6,273 nucleotides of DNA, from contig JAGMES010000222.1 of the NCBI GenBank assembly GCA_023128035.1, positions 1 to 6,273 of the forward strand. Reading direction: 5' to 3'. Positions 1 through 4,966 of this stretch are shown in pieces; within the stretch, counting starts at the first letter, position 1; each line of letters begins with the position of its first letter. The translations under genes and the position numbers were made by a program. Origin of the DNA: Halanaerobiales bacterium (lineage in GTDB: Bacteria; Bacillota_F; Halanaerobiia; DY22613). The notes below the pieces were generated by a model, which was given only the letters and a program-made list of their open reading frames with translations, was not told the origin of the DNA and searched no databases.

Positions 1-35
1 GTTGATTCGACTGAATAGTTACAATTTAAGTAAAC

Positions 36-65
36 AAAACGACCAGCTTAAACACTGGTCGTTTT
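36..65. terminator. Bidirectional intrinsic terminator
   Basis: An 11-bp perfect inverted repeat (AAAACGACCAG at 36-46, CTGGTCGTTTT at 55-65) encloses an 8-base loop. Each arm ends in a T-run on its own strand, so it can stop transcription both ways. On the minus strand it lies downstream of the lipoprotein gene that ends at 125. On the plus strand it could serve a gene entering from the left: frame 1 reads to a TAG at 16-18, too short to identify. Confidence 0.8.
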
Positions 66-87
66 ACTATTCTGGAGCAATACAAAG

Positions 88-112
88 CCCTTGCATCTAT
101 AGAGTGTAAGGG
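88..112 (-). other. Hairpin just downstream of the lipoprotein gene
   Basis: CCCTTGCA (88-95) pairs with TGTAAGGG (105-112) with one G-U wobble, around a small loop that itself contains TCTATAGA. It lies 12 bases beyond the minus-strand stop codon at 125. The tract after it on the minus strand is only weakly T-rich, so it may be a 3' protective stem or a poor terminator ahead of the stronger one at 36-65. Confidence 0.35.
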
Positions 113-124
113 TATAAAAAGTGG

Positions 125-493
125 TTATTTTTTTGTAAAAATACCTGCTGATATTTCGTAATTTCCATAATAAATTCTAGCAACAAATGAAGATGTAGAA
201 ACAAATTCACCAATTATAACTCTATTTTCCCATCCGTCATCAGATTGCCACCCATATGTTGCTTGGAATGTTTTTTCTCCAGTTTTAGTGGCTATCAAAT
301 AATAAGAGTTTTGACTATTACTAAAAATTAGTGTACCGCTAGTTTCGCTAGTGAAGGTAATTGTACAACTGTCACCATCTTGAAATACACCTGACCAAGA
401 GCCTATCATGCTGTATTTTGAACCACCACAACCTGAAACTACAATTACCAAAAGAAGCAATAATAAAACCGAGAGTTTAGCTTTATTTTTCAT
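125..493 (-). CDS. Small lipoprotein of unknown function
   Basis: Predicted 122-residue lipoprotein. I choose the ATG at 493: GGAGG lies 7 bases upstream, whereas the in-frame TTG just before it (494-496) sits too close to that site. The N-terminus has a Lys-rich start, a Leu/Val-rich hydrophobic stretch (about residues 8-19) and a lipobox VVSGC with the lipidated Cys at 22, followed by Gly-Gly. The mature part of about 100 residues is rich in Ser, Thr, Gly and aromatic residues in alternating patterns, including IGSWSGVF near residue 30, which suggests a small beta-sandwich or lipocalin-like fold. No catalytic motif is visible and I do not recognise the family. It follows a broken beta-barrel fragment and another lipoprotein on the same strand, so an envelope role is likely. 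Its ribosome-binding site begins directly at the stop codon of that fragment. Confidence 0.8.
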   Translation of the reverse strand: MKNKAKLSVLLLLLLVIVVSGCGGSKYSMIGSWSGVFQDGDSCTITFTSETSGTLIFSNSQNSYYLIATKTGEKTFQATYGWQSDDGWENRVIIGEFVSTSSFVARIYYGNYEISAGIFTKK

Positions 494-505
494 CAAAAGT
501 CCTCC

Positions 506-781
506 TTAAAATTTTCTTTCAAGGTCAAAAGTTAACCCGTATGCTATATTTCCATTTCCATACAATTGAGTTAATCCACCTTTAACAGCTACTTCATCAA
601 CAATATTATATCCTAACATCACATTATTAAGAATTCCATGACCGCCTTCATTCTATAAGACTACTTCAGAATTACCAGATACAAAAAATTGTTCTGTGTA
701 ATTTGTTCTCGAAAGCAAACTAAATACTACTCCACTGTCGCCTTCTCCCAAACGATAACCTGCTAATAATTTATTTTTATT
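506..781 (-). pseudogene. Remnant of a beta-barrel (outer-membrane-like) protein, 3' end only
   Basis: Between the two lipoprotein genes the minus strand holds a protein-like frame without a usable start codon and with an internal TAG at 653-655. Read through that stop, it gives about 90 residues containing KLLAGYRLGEGDSGVVFSLL, then NNVMLGYNIVDEVAVKGGL, then NGNIAYGLTFDLERKF and a TAA at 506-508. Alternating hydrophobic residues, many Gly/Tyr/Asn and a terminal Phe are typical of the last strands of outer-membrane beta-barrels; assignment to a family is not possible. The upstream part of the gene is missing: the frame begins at a stop (782-784) inside the end of the neighbouring lipoprotein gene. 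I infer a decayed gene whose 5' part was lost by deletion. A sequencing error could explain the TAG but not the absent N-terminus. Confidence 0.6.
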
Positions 782-1439
782 TTAAATGGTCTAGCAATAT
801 AGATTTAACGTTAGGATTTCTCAAAAAGCCATCAATGGCAGTTTTAAGCTCTTCGTTTAATATCCTTTGCACATTATTAGTTTCACCAAATAAACCAATA
901 GCAGAGAAATTACGATCAGTATAAGACGAGAGAGAACCAGACCATAGAATTCTCTTTTCTGCAGGATTTGCGATAACTACATTAATTTTGCAAGTAGAAT
1001 TACCCCATCCAGTTAAATTTTTAGTTGCCATATCTGGATGAGATTCAGCCCAAAAAACTTTTATTGTACCACCAACAAGAATATCGGAAGCAACATCTTT
1101 AATACTTTCGGCAGTTAAGTCCCAGTATGCAATTCTATCCACTTCAAAGCCTGCTGCTTCAAAATGCTTATGAAGAGCAGTAGTAAGAGAAGTTTCTATA
1201 GGCTCAGCGGGTACGTGCGTTTTTACGGGGTTTCCAATAGCATTATAATCAGCAGCTACCCATCGTTGATCCTGACGATCATCTACAAGTGGAGCAATTG
1301 AGACTGTAGCACCTTTTGCAAAGATTTCTTCAAAAGATTGTGGGTCATAAGTTAATTCGATACGCGGATCTCCAAAACAACCTGTCAGTGAAAATAGAGC
1401 AAAAATCAAAAAACAAATAGCAAATAGACGTTTTTTCAT
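777..1439 (-). CDS. Lipoprotein, possibly YajG-like
   Basis: Predicted 220-residue lipoprotein. The N-terminus is MKKRLFAICFLIFALFSLTGC with a clear lipobox (SLTGC, Cys 21) for signal peptidase II. The mature domain opens with a short beta-rich piece, then VSIAPLVDDRQ (about residues 46-56), a predicted helix around TSLTTALHKHFEAAGFEVD (about 84-102), and alternating strands and helices to the C-terminus. This order (lipobox, a strand with D-x-R, then a helix and an 'aGF' turn) resembles the YajG-type lipoproteins of Gram-negative bacteria. I rest this on pattern only, so treat it as tentative. The ATG overlaps the stop of the preceding 50-residue membrane protein (TAATG), and a GGGGGA site lies upstream, so translation is probably coupled. 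Downstream lies a broken beta-barrel gene and a second lipoprotein, consistent with a former envelope operon. Confidence 0.8.
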   Translation of the reverse strand: MKKRLFAICFLIFALFSLTGCFGDPRIELTYDPQSFEEIFAKGATVSIAPLVDDRQDQRWVAADYNAIGNPVKTHVPAEPIETSLTTALHKHFEAAGFEVDRIAYWDLTAESIKDVASDILVGGTIKVFWAESHPDMATKNLTGWGNSTCKINVVIANPAEKRILWSGSLSSYTDRNFSAIGLFGETNNVQRILNEELKTAIDGFLRNPNVKSILLDHLK

Positions 1440-1591
1440 TATTTATCCCCCTTAGTTAATATTTTTTGAGCAATAATGGTTCCTGCAACAACAACTACAA
1501 GAATAATGATAGGTTTTAAGCCAATCCCTAACAAGGAGACAGAAAACCCTGCAGTGAGAACTATCAAAATAGCCCACAGTAAAACTCCCAA
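1439..1591 (-). CDS. Small membrane protein with two hydrophobic segments (TTG start)
   Basis: A 50-residue reading frame starting at a TTG at 1591. It is preceded by GGGGG (1600-1604) at an 8-base spacing, and no ATG or GTG exists in this frame. The product begins MGVLLWAILIVLTAG and has a second hydrophobic run, PIIILVVVVAGTIIA (about residues 27-41), then a Lys-rich tail ending KILTKGDK. Two membrane helices joined by a short Gly/Lys loop are likely, with the charged tail cytoplasmic. Its stop overlaps the ATG of the lipoprotein by one base (TAATG), a strong sign that it is really translated. The function is unknown; the context suggests a partner in an envelope-associated operon. The main doubt is the non-ATG start. 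Confidence 0.6.
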   Translation of the reverse strand: MGVLLWAILIVLTAGFSVSLLGIGLKPIIILVVVVAGTIIAQKILTKGDK

Positions 1592-1604
1592 AAGTATAAC
1601 CCCC

Positions 1605-1960
1605 TTTCTTAACTTTCAAATGTTGGCAAAATTAAAAACTGATACTTAATATTCTCCTTATTACCGATAAAACCCTTTTTGTTTTTAGAATTAAACTAAA
1701 AAAATAAGCCACATAAAATATACATTGAAGTCAGCAAAGAAAAATGCTATACCAAAACCAAACATATGTTCGATTCATTATGTTATCAGGGTAAAGTAAT
1801 AGAGTAATAAAGTTAGAATACATATCGAAACTGCATATAAAAACAAAAAAATGAAAATAGTCTGTGAAATCACAATTAATTTGTAGATTTTTTTCAAAAA
1901 AAATGATACACTTTGTCTTAAGGGGAAAAAAGGAGTAAATTTTCTGAAAAAACAAGTAAC
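1605..1960. other. A/T-rich intergenic region
   Basis: About 350 bases between the minus-strand lipoprotein operon and the plus-strand TPR operon, so it must hold the divergent promoter region. It is very A/T-rich with many A- and T-runs. Open frames here are short, low-complexity (Phe/Leu/Ile-rich) and lack a convincing ribosome-binding site. A 10-bp palindrome AACATATGTT lies at about 1762-1771. I could not pick a convincing promoter for the minus-strand operon. Confidence 0.5.
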
Positions 1961-1996
1961 AGCATGTTGACTAATTGTGTAACAACATGCTATTAT
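1961..1996 (+). promoter_or_regulatory. Promoter and inverted-repeat operator of the TPR-peptide operon
   Basis: -35 TTGACT (1967-1972), 18-bp spacer, extended -10 TGC-TATTAT (1988-1996). A perfect 9-bp inverted repeat, AGCATGTTG (1961-1969) and CAACATGCT (1983-1991), is separated by 13 bp and covers both boxes, so a bound protein would block RNA polymerase. Transcription should start near 2003, giving a leader of about 20 bases. The same GTTG-N13-CAAC spacing recurs in the promoter of the XRE gene at 3716-3750. Confidence 0.8.
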
Positions 1997-2022
1997 GGTA
2001 TTTAGAAAGGGCGGTGAATAAG

Positions 2023-2997
2023 ATGAGTTTTTTAGAGAAAGGTAAAGAATTTGCAAAAAAAGGACTGTATAGGGAGGTGATAGAAGAATATTCGACTTCA
2101 GAAAGAGTCGAATATAATAATTACGAGGAATCGGTAATTAGAAAGGCGGGTTGCTATTACCGGATCGAAGAGTATAAGCATGCAATTCGTTGTCTAGATG
2201 GAATCATAAAATCGAATCCAGTGAATCATGAAGCGCTGAATATCAAGGCTATGGCATTATTTGCACAAGAATTATACGGAGAAGCTATACGAGTGAACGA
2301 AGAATTGATCCAACTTAACGATCGACGTGCTCAACATGAAGGGTACATAGGTAAAGCAATATGTTTATTAAGATTTGGAAACATAGATGAAGGTGAAAAA
2401 ACATTAAAATTAGCATTAGATCATGCAAAAACTAATTCTGAAAAAAGAAATGTAATTCATAACATGGGATGGGCAAAATATCTCGCTGGAGAATATAAGG
2501 AAGCGAAAGGGTTATATTTAGAAGCCTTTGCAATAGATGACCATAAAGACTTGAGGAAAATCAATTCATACCATTCTTTGGCTGAAGTTTGTATTGAATT
2601 AGATGAACTAGATGAGGCAAATCGATATCTCCAGATGTCTTTTGAAAAAATCAAAAATATAAAATCTAGTGATTTAGAGGGAGAATACAATTTTTTAGTA
2701 GGTATTTCTTATAAAAAACAAGAAAATTATACAAAATCTTTGGAATATTTTAATAAAGCAAGAAAAATGTATGATGGAAAATACATTAATAGAGTAAATG
2801 AAATAGAAGAAGAAATAATTGATATTTACACTAAAAAACCTATCAAAGAAATAGATTATTCGTGTGCTCAATTAGCGTATGAACTTTACAGGATGTATGA
2901 AAATCTAGATCCTTCAAAGGCGGCAGGTTTCAAAGCGATACATAGCGAAATAGAACAGAAGTACACGAAACCACAAAAGGAGGATCTAAAGGGATGA
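2023..2997 (+). CDS. TPR protein, RRNPP/Rap-like peptide receptor without HTH
   Basis: Predicted 324-residue all-helical cytoplasmic protein. I choose the ATG at 2023: GGCGGTGA, a near-perfect Shine-Dalgarno match, stands at the right distance. An upstream in-frame ATG at 1975 lies inside the promoter and is not credible. At least six TPR units follow one another: about residues 36-69, 70-103, 106-138, 140-173, 178-213 and 218-252. Typical TPR positions are visible (KAGCYYRIEEYKHAIRCLDG; GISYKKQENYTKSLEYFNKA). A first half-unit lies at 4-30 and a C-terminal helical cap at 255-315. No N-terminal HTH is present, so it resembles Rap proteins rather than PlcR or PrgX. The last codons overlap the start of a small exported peptide gene (ATGA). 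Known TPR-plus-peptide pairs are quorum-sensing receptors that bind the re-imported peptide. I infer that role here, with the adjacent XRE repressor as likely target. A non-signalling TPR protein remains possible. Confidence 0.75.
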   Translation: MSFLEKGKEFAKKGLYREVIEEYSTSERVEYNNYEESVIRKAGCYYRIEEYKHAIRCLDGIIKSNPVNHEALNIKAMALFAQELYGEAIRVNEELIQLNDRRAQHEGYIGKAICLLRFGNIDEGEKTLKLALDHAKTNSEKRNVIHNMGWAKYLAGEYKEAKGLYLEAFAIDDHKDLRKINSYHSLAEVCIELDELDEANRYLQMSFEKIKNIKSSDLEGEYNFLVGISYKKQENYTKSLEYFNKARKMYDGKYINRVNEIEEEIIDIYTKKPIKEIDYSCAQLAYELYRMYENLDPSKAAGFKAIHSEIEQKYTKPQKEDLKG

Positions 2998-3149
2998 AAA
3001 AAGTGAAAATCTACATCCTAGTTACTGTATTGGTGATTATGACTACATTTCCTGTATGGGCGACAACTCAAGCAACTGAACCACAACCAATCAATGTCCC
3101 GATCACGACTTGTGACGGACCACAACCACCAGACGATGAAATTGATTAA
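2994..3149 (+). CDS. Small exported pro-peptide, Phr-like candidate signal
   Basis: A 51-residue frame whose ATG overlaps the TGA of the TPR gene (ATGA). AAAGGAGG lies 10 bases upstream, inside the end of that gene, so the two are probably co-translated. The N-terminus is a clear Sec signal: MKKVK, a hydrophobic core to about residue 19, then PVWA with a signal peptidase I site expected after Ala 23. The remaining 28 residues begin TTQATEPQPINVP and end CDGPQPPDDEID: Pro-rich, acidic, with one Cys (residue 40). Phr, PapR and AimP precursors share this plan (short, Sec-exported, directly downstream of the TPR gene) and release a 5-10-residue signal by further cleavage. Which part would be the active signal cannot be read from the sequence; the C-terminal GPQPPDDEID is one candidate. 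The stop codon lies inside the palindromic terminator. Confidence 0.7.
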   Translation: MKKVKIYILVTVLVIMTTFPVWATTQATEPQPINVPITTCDGPQPPDDEID

Positions 3150-3195
3150 CAAACAAGAAAGACCCAGTTTAAACTGGGTCTTTCTTGTTTGTTAA
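3146..3195. terminator. Perfect 50-bp palindrome, bidirectional terminator
   Basis: Two 25-base arms meet at TTTAAA with no unpaired centre (left arm 3146-3170, right arm 3171-3195). The core GACCCAGTTT/AAACTGGGTC followed by TTTCTTGTTT makes an intrinsic terminator for either strand. It contains the stop of the peptide gene (3147-3149) on the plus strand and the last eight codons and stop of the XRE gene on the minus strand. The two convergent transcripts therefore share one terminator and would have complementary 3' ends. Confidence 0.85.
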
Positions 3196-3696
3196 GTAAT
3201 CTTCCATAAACTCTCTAAGTAATTTTAACTGGTCGTCTTGTAATCCTAGTCTTTTCGCAAGCGCAATCAGTTGGGCTACTGAGGCTTTTGATATACCAAA
3301 AAGACGTTCCTCGCTAATTCCTAAGCTTTCTGCAATTTTCTGTAATTCATGATCTTCAAGCATAATTTCTCCTAGTTCTGCTTTCCCTAACTTAAAAAAA
3401 TCAATCCCTGATTTGCGAGCTAAGTCCCCAAGTTCAATATTTTTCTCCAAACGCGCTGATCGTAGAATTCGTGATGTTGCTAATCTTGAGACATTTGATT
3501 CGTATAGCTCTGAAATATCTAATCCAATCACATCAGCATAGATACCGAGGTCCTCTGCTTTTGGAGGCCTTTTTTGAGCTTCCATATTGTGTATATGATT
3601 TCTTGTTTTACTCATTATTTGAGCTATGTCATCCTGGGTCATCCCAAGAAGATCTCTTCGCTTTTTCAAAATACTACCCCAATTAGATTTCAACAT
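3169..3696 (-). CDS. XRE-family repressor with two HTH segments
   Basis: Predicted 175-residue DNA-binding protein. I choose the ATG at 3696: AGGAGG precedes it by 8 bases. The in-frame GTG at 3705 overlaps that Shine-Dalgarno sequence and is rejected. The first HTH is classical: residues about 8-66, with ILKKRRDLLGMTQDDIAQIM and the recognition segment SKTRNHIHNMEAQKRPP. A second, more diverged XRE-like unit follows at about 75-134 (ILRSARLEKNIELGDLARKS, then IAESLGISEERLF), and a C-terminal helical tail (136-170) may dimerise. No peptidase or ligand domain is seen. The gene faces the TPR-peptide unit and ends in their shared terminator. Its own promoter and that of the TPR gene carry matching operators, so I infer autorepression and repression of the signalling pair. 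The last codons lie inside the terminator stem. Confidence 0.85.
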   Translation of the reverse strand: MLKSNWGSILKKRRDLLGMTQDDIAQIMSKTRNHIHNMEAQKRPPKAEDLGIYADVIGLDISELYESNVSRLATSRILRSARLEKNIELGDLARKSGIDFFKLGKAELGEIMLEDHELQKIAESLGISEERLFGISKASVAQLIALAKRLGLQDDQLKLLREFMEDYLTNKKDPV

Positions 3697-3715
3697 ACTA
3701 AGCACCTCCTGATTA

Positions 3716-3750
3716 ATTATAACATGTTGTCAATTTATAAGTCAACGAGG
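3716..3750 (-). promoter_or_regulatory. Promoter and operator of the XRE gene
   Basis: On the minus strand: -35 TTGACT (3745-3740), 18-bp spacer, extended -10 TGT-TATAAT (the hexamer at 3721-3716). CAACATG abuts the -10 box, as in the TPR promoter. The opposite half-site is degenerate (CTCGTTG instead of CATGTTG) but keeps the 13-bp separation GTTG-N13-CAAC. Transcription would start near 3709, leaving a very short leader of about 13 bases before the ATG at 3696. Confidence 0.75.
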
Positions 3751-3837
3751 TGAGGATTTTTTATAAAAAAGCATTGACAAAATTTCACCAAGGTGTTTCT
3801 TTAATAAGGAACAAGGCGTTACAATATAAAGTAAAAT

Positions 3838-4058
3838 AGGAGGTGATCATTTTAACATAGCAATCCCACTCCTGCAGGACTGGTTTCGATTAATCGTACT
3901 ACATACGATCCACTTACCGCGATACAAAATTACGCAGCCGAATCGAGATCAGGGTTTTAGGAATTGTGCTTTTGAGTTTGGTTAGCGCGGTTCAGAGAAG
4001 ATTACAGCTGCCCAATGAAGCGAAAACTGAGGGTAGTGTGCTAGCGAATACCTCATAG
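3838..4058 (+). pseudogene. Possible broken gene: strong SD without start, then protein-like fragments
   Basis: AGGAGGTGATCA (3838-3849) matches the anti-Shine-Dalgarno complement over 11 bases, yet no ATG, GTG or TTG follows at a workable distance and frame; the GTG inside it runs into TAG after four codons. From 3859 one frame reads SNPTPAGLVSINRTTYDPLT and on to a TAG at 3958. The -1 frame then looks protein-like (GIVLLSLVSAVQRRLQLPNE, then AKTEGSVLANTS) to a TAG at 4056. The stretch is visibly richer in G+C than its surroundings. I infer a decayed gene of unknown family with a lost start and a frameshift. A structured non-coding RNA or a fragment of a transferred element is an alternative. 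Confidence 0.35.
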
Positions 4059-4184
4059 CTTCCGCAGTTGTGGTGCGGAAGCATCATGAAGCAGATGATC
4101 TAATGTGGGTTTGACTCCTACATGCTTTTCTTCTTTCCAATTTTTTATAGCAGAGCCACTCAATCCTAATTGTTCTCCAAACAG
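4053..4184 (-). pseudogene. HTH-protein fragment without start codon
   Basis: The minus strand between 4184 and a TGA at 4053-4055 encodes LFGEQLGLSGSAIKNWKEEK followed by HVGVKPTLDHLLHDASAPQLRKL. The pattern of 'LGLSxSAIxxWxxxK' then 'P(T/S)LDxLL' recalls the recognition helix and following helix of XRE-type proteins. The open frame extends back to a TAA at 4212-4214 but contains no ATG, GTG or TTG and no ribosome-binding site. The first helices of the domain are missing. It is most likely a remnant of an older regulator that was replaced by the plus-strand XRE gene at 4254. The match is by eye and short. Confidence 0.4.
4058..4082. repeat. 9-bp inverted repeat (hairpin)
   Basis: GCTTCCGCA (4058-4066) and TGCGGAAGC (4074-4082) form a perfect hairpin with a 7-base loop. 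No T-run follows on either strand, so it is not a standard terminator. It lies in the C-terminal end of the minus-strand HTH fragment and may be an operator, a recombination relic or chance. Confidence 0.5.
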
Positions 4185-4253
4185 GAGGGGTTCTGCACAA
4201 ACTATATTTTTTTACATATATGTCCATAGAACAGGACAAGGGAGGTGATTAGA

Positions 4254-4514
4254 ATGAGGGAAGAACTCAGGAGATGTAGGGAAGGGCGTGCATGGTCTAT
4301 TCGCGAAGCAGCAGAAAAGATTGGCATAACAAAGACGCGATACAACCAGATTGAACTTGGGCAAACAGATCCCACTCCAGAGGAAGCTTTTGAAATTTGC
4401 AGAGTTGTGAGATGTACATTTGCAGCTGTTTTTCCAGATCAAGTTCCGAAGTACCAGACAGATATTGCTCTGAGATCTGCATTGGTTGCTGGTTTGAGAA
4501 TTAAAGTTGTGTGA
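4254..4514 (+). CDS. Small XRE-family transcriptional regulator
   Basis: Predicted 86-residue regulator. The ATG at 4254 is preceded by GGGAGGTGA at ideal spacing; the in-frame GTG at 4245 overlaps that site and is rejected. The Cro/CI-type HTH fills residues about 4-62: LRRCREGRAWSIREAAEKIG, then ITKTRYNQIELGQTDPTPEE with the recognition helix and the conserved 'IELGQTDPTPE' turn, then a last helix ending CTFAAVFPD. The remaining 25 residues form a short tail. The next gene, an excisionase-type HTH protein, starts 18 bases downstream, so the two are probably co-transcribed. Just upstream lie a palindrome ACATATATGT (4214-4223) and a short inverted repeat TGTCC-N8-GGACA (4221-4238), possible operators. 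A regulator of the element's own replication or partition genes is the likely role. Confidence 0.85.
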   Translation: MREELRRCREGRAWSIREAAEKIGITKTRYNQIELGQTDPTPEEAFEICRVVRCTFAAVFPDQVPKYQTDIALRSALVAGLRIKVV

Positions 4515-4532
4515 GAAAGCGAGGAGAACAAA

Positions 4533-4754
4533 ATGACAAATGAAATGTTGACTGTAGAAGATATGAGGAAATTCTTGAAAATCGGAAGGAACAAAGCATA
4601 TGAATTAGTTGCTCAAAAGAAAGTGCCTTTTGTTCGAATTGGAAGTGAAATCAGAATTCCTAAACATTTATTGATGAATCATGTAGAAAAGGCTGCATTG
4701 AATCAGCAGCAGTTACCAGAGTATGACATGAACAATGTAGTTAATTTTGGGTGA
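4533..4754 (+). CDS. Excisionase/AlpA-type HTH DNA-binding protein
   Basis: Predicted 73-residue protein with GAGGAG seven bases before its ATG. Residues 5-52 are a typical winged-helix of the excisionase/MerR-like (HTH_17) type: LTVEDMRKFLKIGRNKAYEL, then VAQKKVPFVRIGSEIRIPKH, where 'VPFVRIGSEIRIPK' is the wing hairpin. The tail (53-73) is Gln/Asn-rich and ends NNVVNFG. Such small proteins act as recombination directionality factors or as transcription factors on phages, plasmids and conjugative elements. No integrase is visible in this window, so I cannot assign excision. The parC-like repeat array begins only a few bases after its stop codon, so it could instead bind there and influence partition gene expression. 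Confidence 0.85.
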   Translation: MTNEMLTVEDMRKFLKIGRNKAYELVAQKKVPFVRIGSEIRIPKHLLMNHVEKAALNQQQLPEYDMNNVVNFG

Positions 4755-4760
4755 TCGACA

Positions 4761-4784
4761 TTTGTCTTACAATAGTAAGACAAA
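4761..4784. repeat. 10-bp perfect inverted repeat at the start of the parC-like array
   Basis: TTTGTCTTAC (4761-4770) and GTAAGACAAA (4775-4784) are perfect inverted copies around AATA. Each arm contains the GTAAGAC core of the direct repeats that follow. It can act as a dimer binding site and also as a 3' hairpin for the HTH gene ending at 4754, although no strong T-run follows. Confidence 0.75.
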
Positions 4785-4929
4785 GTAAGAATTGAGTCAG
4801 ACTGCTGTAAGACTTGGATATGACTGTTCTTACTAGAGACATATTACAGTCAGACTATTCTGAATGTAGTAAGACTTTAGTAAGACTATAGTTAGTTTGG
4901 TAAGACTGAAATAAGACAGAAATAAGAAT
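4764..4929 (+). repeat. parC-like centromere: GTAAGACT repeats at about 11-bp pitch
   Basis: Copies of GTAAGACT and close variants occur in two groups. Group 1 starts at 4775, 4785, 4796, 4807 and 4818 (steps of 10-11 bp). Group 2 starts at 4849 and then at 4869, 4880, 4891 (degenerate), 4900, 4911 and 4922 (steps of 9-11 bp). Inverted copies sit at 4764-4770 and 4826-4833. The array fills the space between the excisionase-type gene and the ParM-like gene. The R1 plasmid parC has two sets of five 11-bp direct repeats around the parM promoter, bound by ParR on one DNA face. Position, pitch and two-group layout fit the same role here, with the promoter presumably between or within the groups. 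Confidence 0.75.
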
Positions 4930-4966
4930 TTAATCTGACTAAAAATTAGAGGAGTGGTAATTAAAA

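Noticed and set aside
1725..1753. Promoter-like TTGAAG-17 bp-TATACC with extended -10 on the plus strand
   Set aside because: Nearly 300 bases upstream of the TPR start with no gene between, and the promoter at 1967-1996 is far better; such matches are common in A/T-rich DNA.
1975..2022. Upstream in-frame ATG giving a 340-residue TPR protein
   Set aside because: It lies within the promoter/operator and before the expected transcription start, and has no Shine-Dalgarno sequence; ATG at 2023 has a good one.
1731..2056. Minus-strand open frames of 74 and 92 codons
   Set aside because: Low-complexity Phe/Leu/Ile-rich translations of A/T-rich intergenic DNA, overlapping the TPR promoter, with no ribosome-binding sites.
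3774..3779. TTGACA as the -35 box of a plus-strand promoter
   Set aside because: No acceptable -10 box at 16-18 bp spacing; TTTAAT is 20 bp away.
4541..4550. Additional operator half-site (ATGTTGACTG) inside the excisionase-type gene
   Set aside because: No matching inverted half at the 13-bp distance and it lies in coding sequence; likely chance.
4764..4929. CRISPR array
   Set aside because: The repeats are about 8 bp at an 11-bp pitch with no room for spacers; they fit a ParR centromere.
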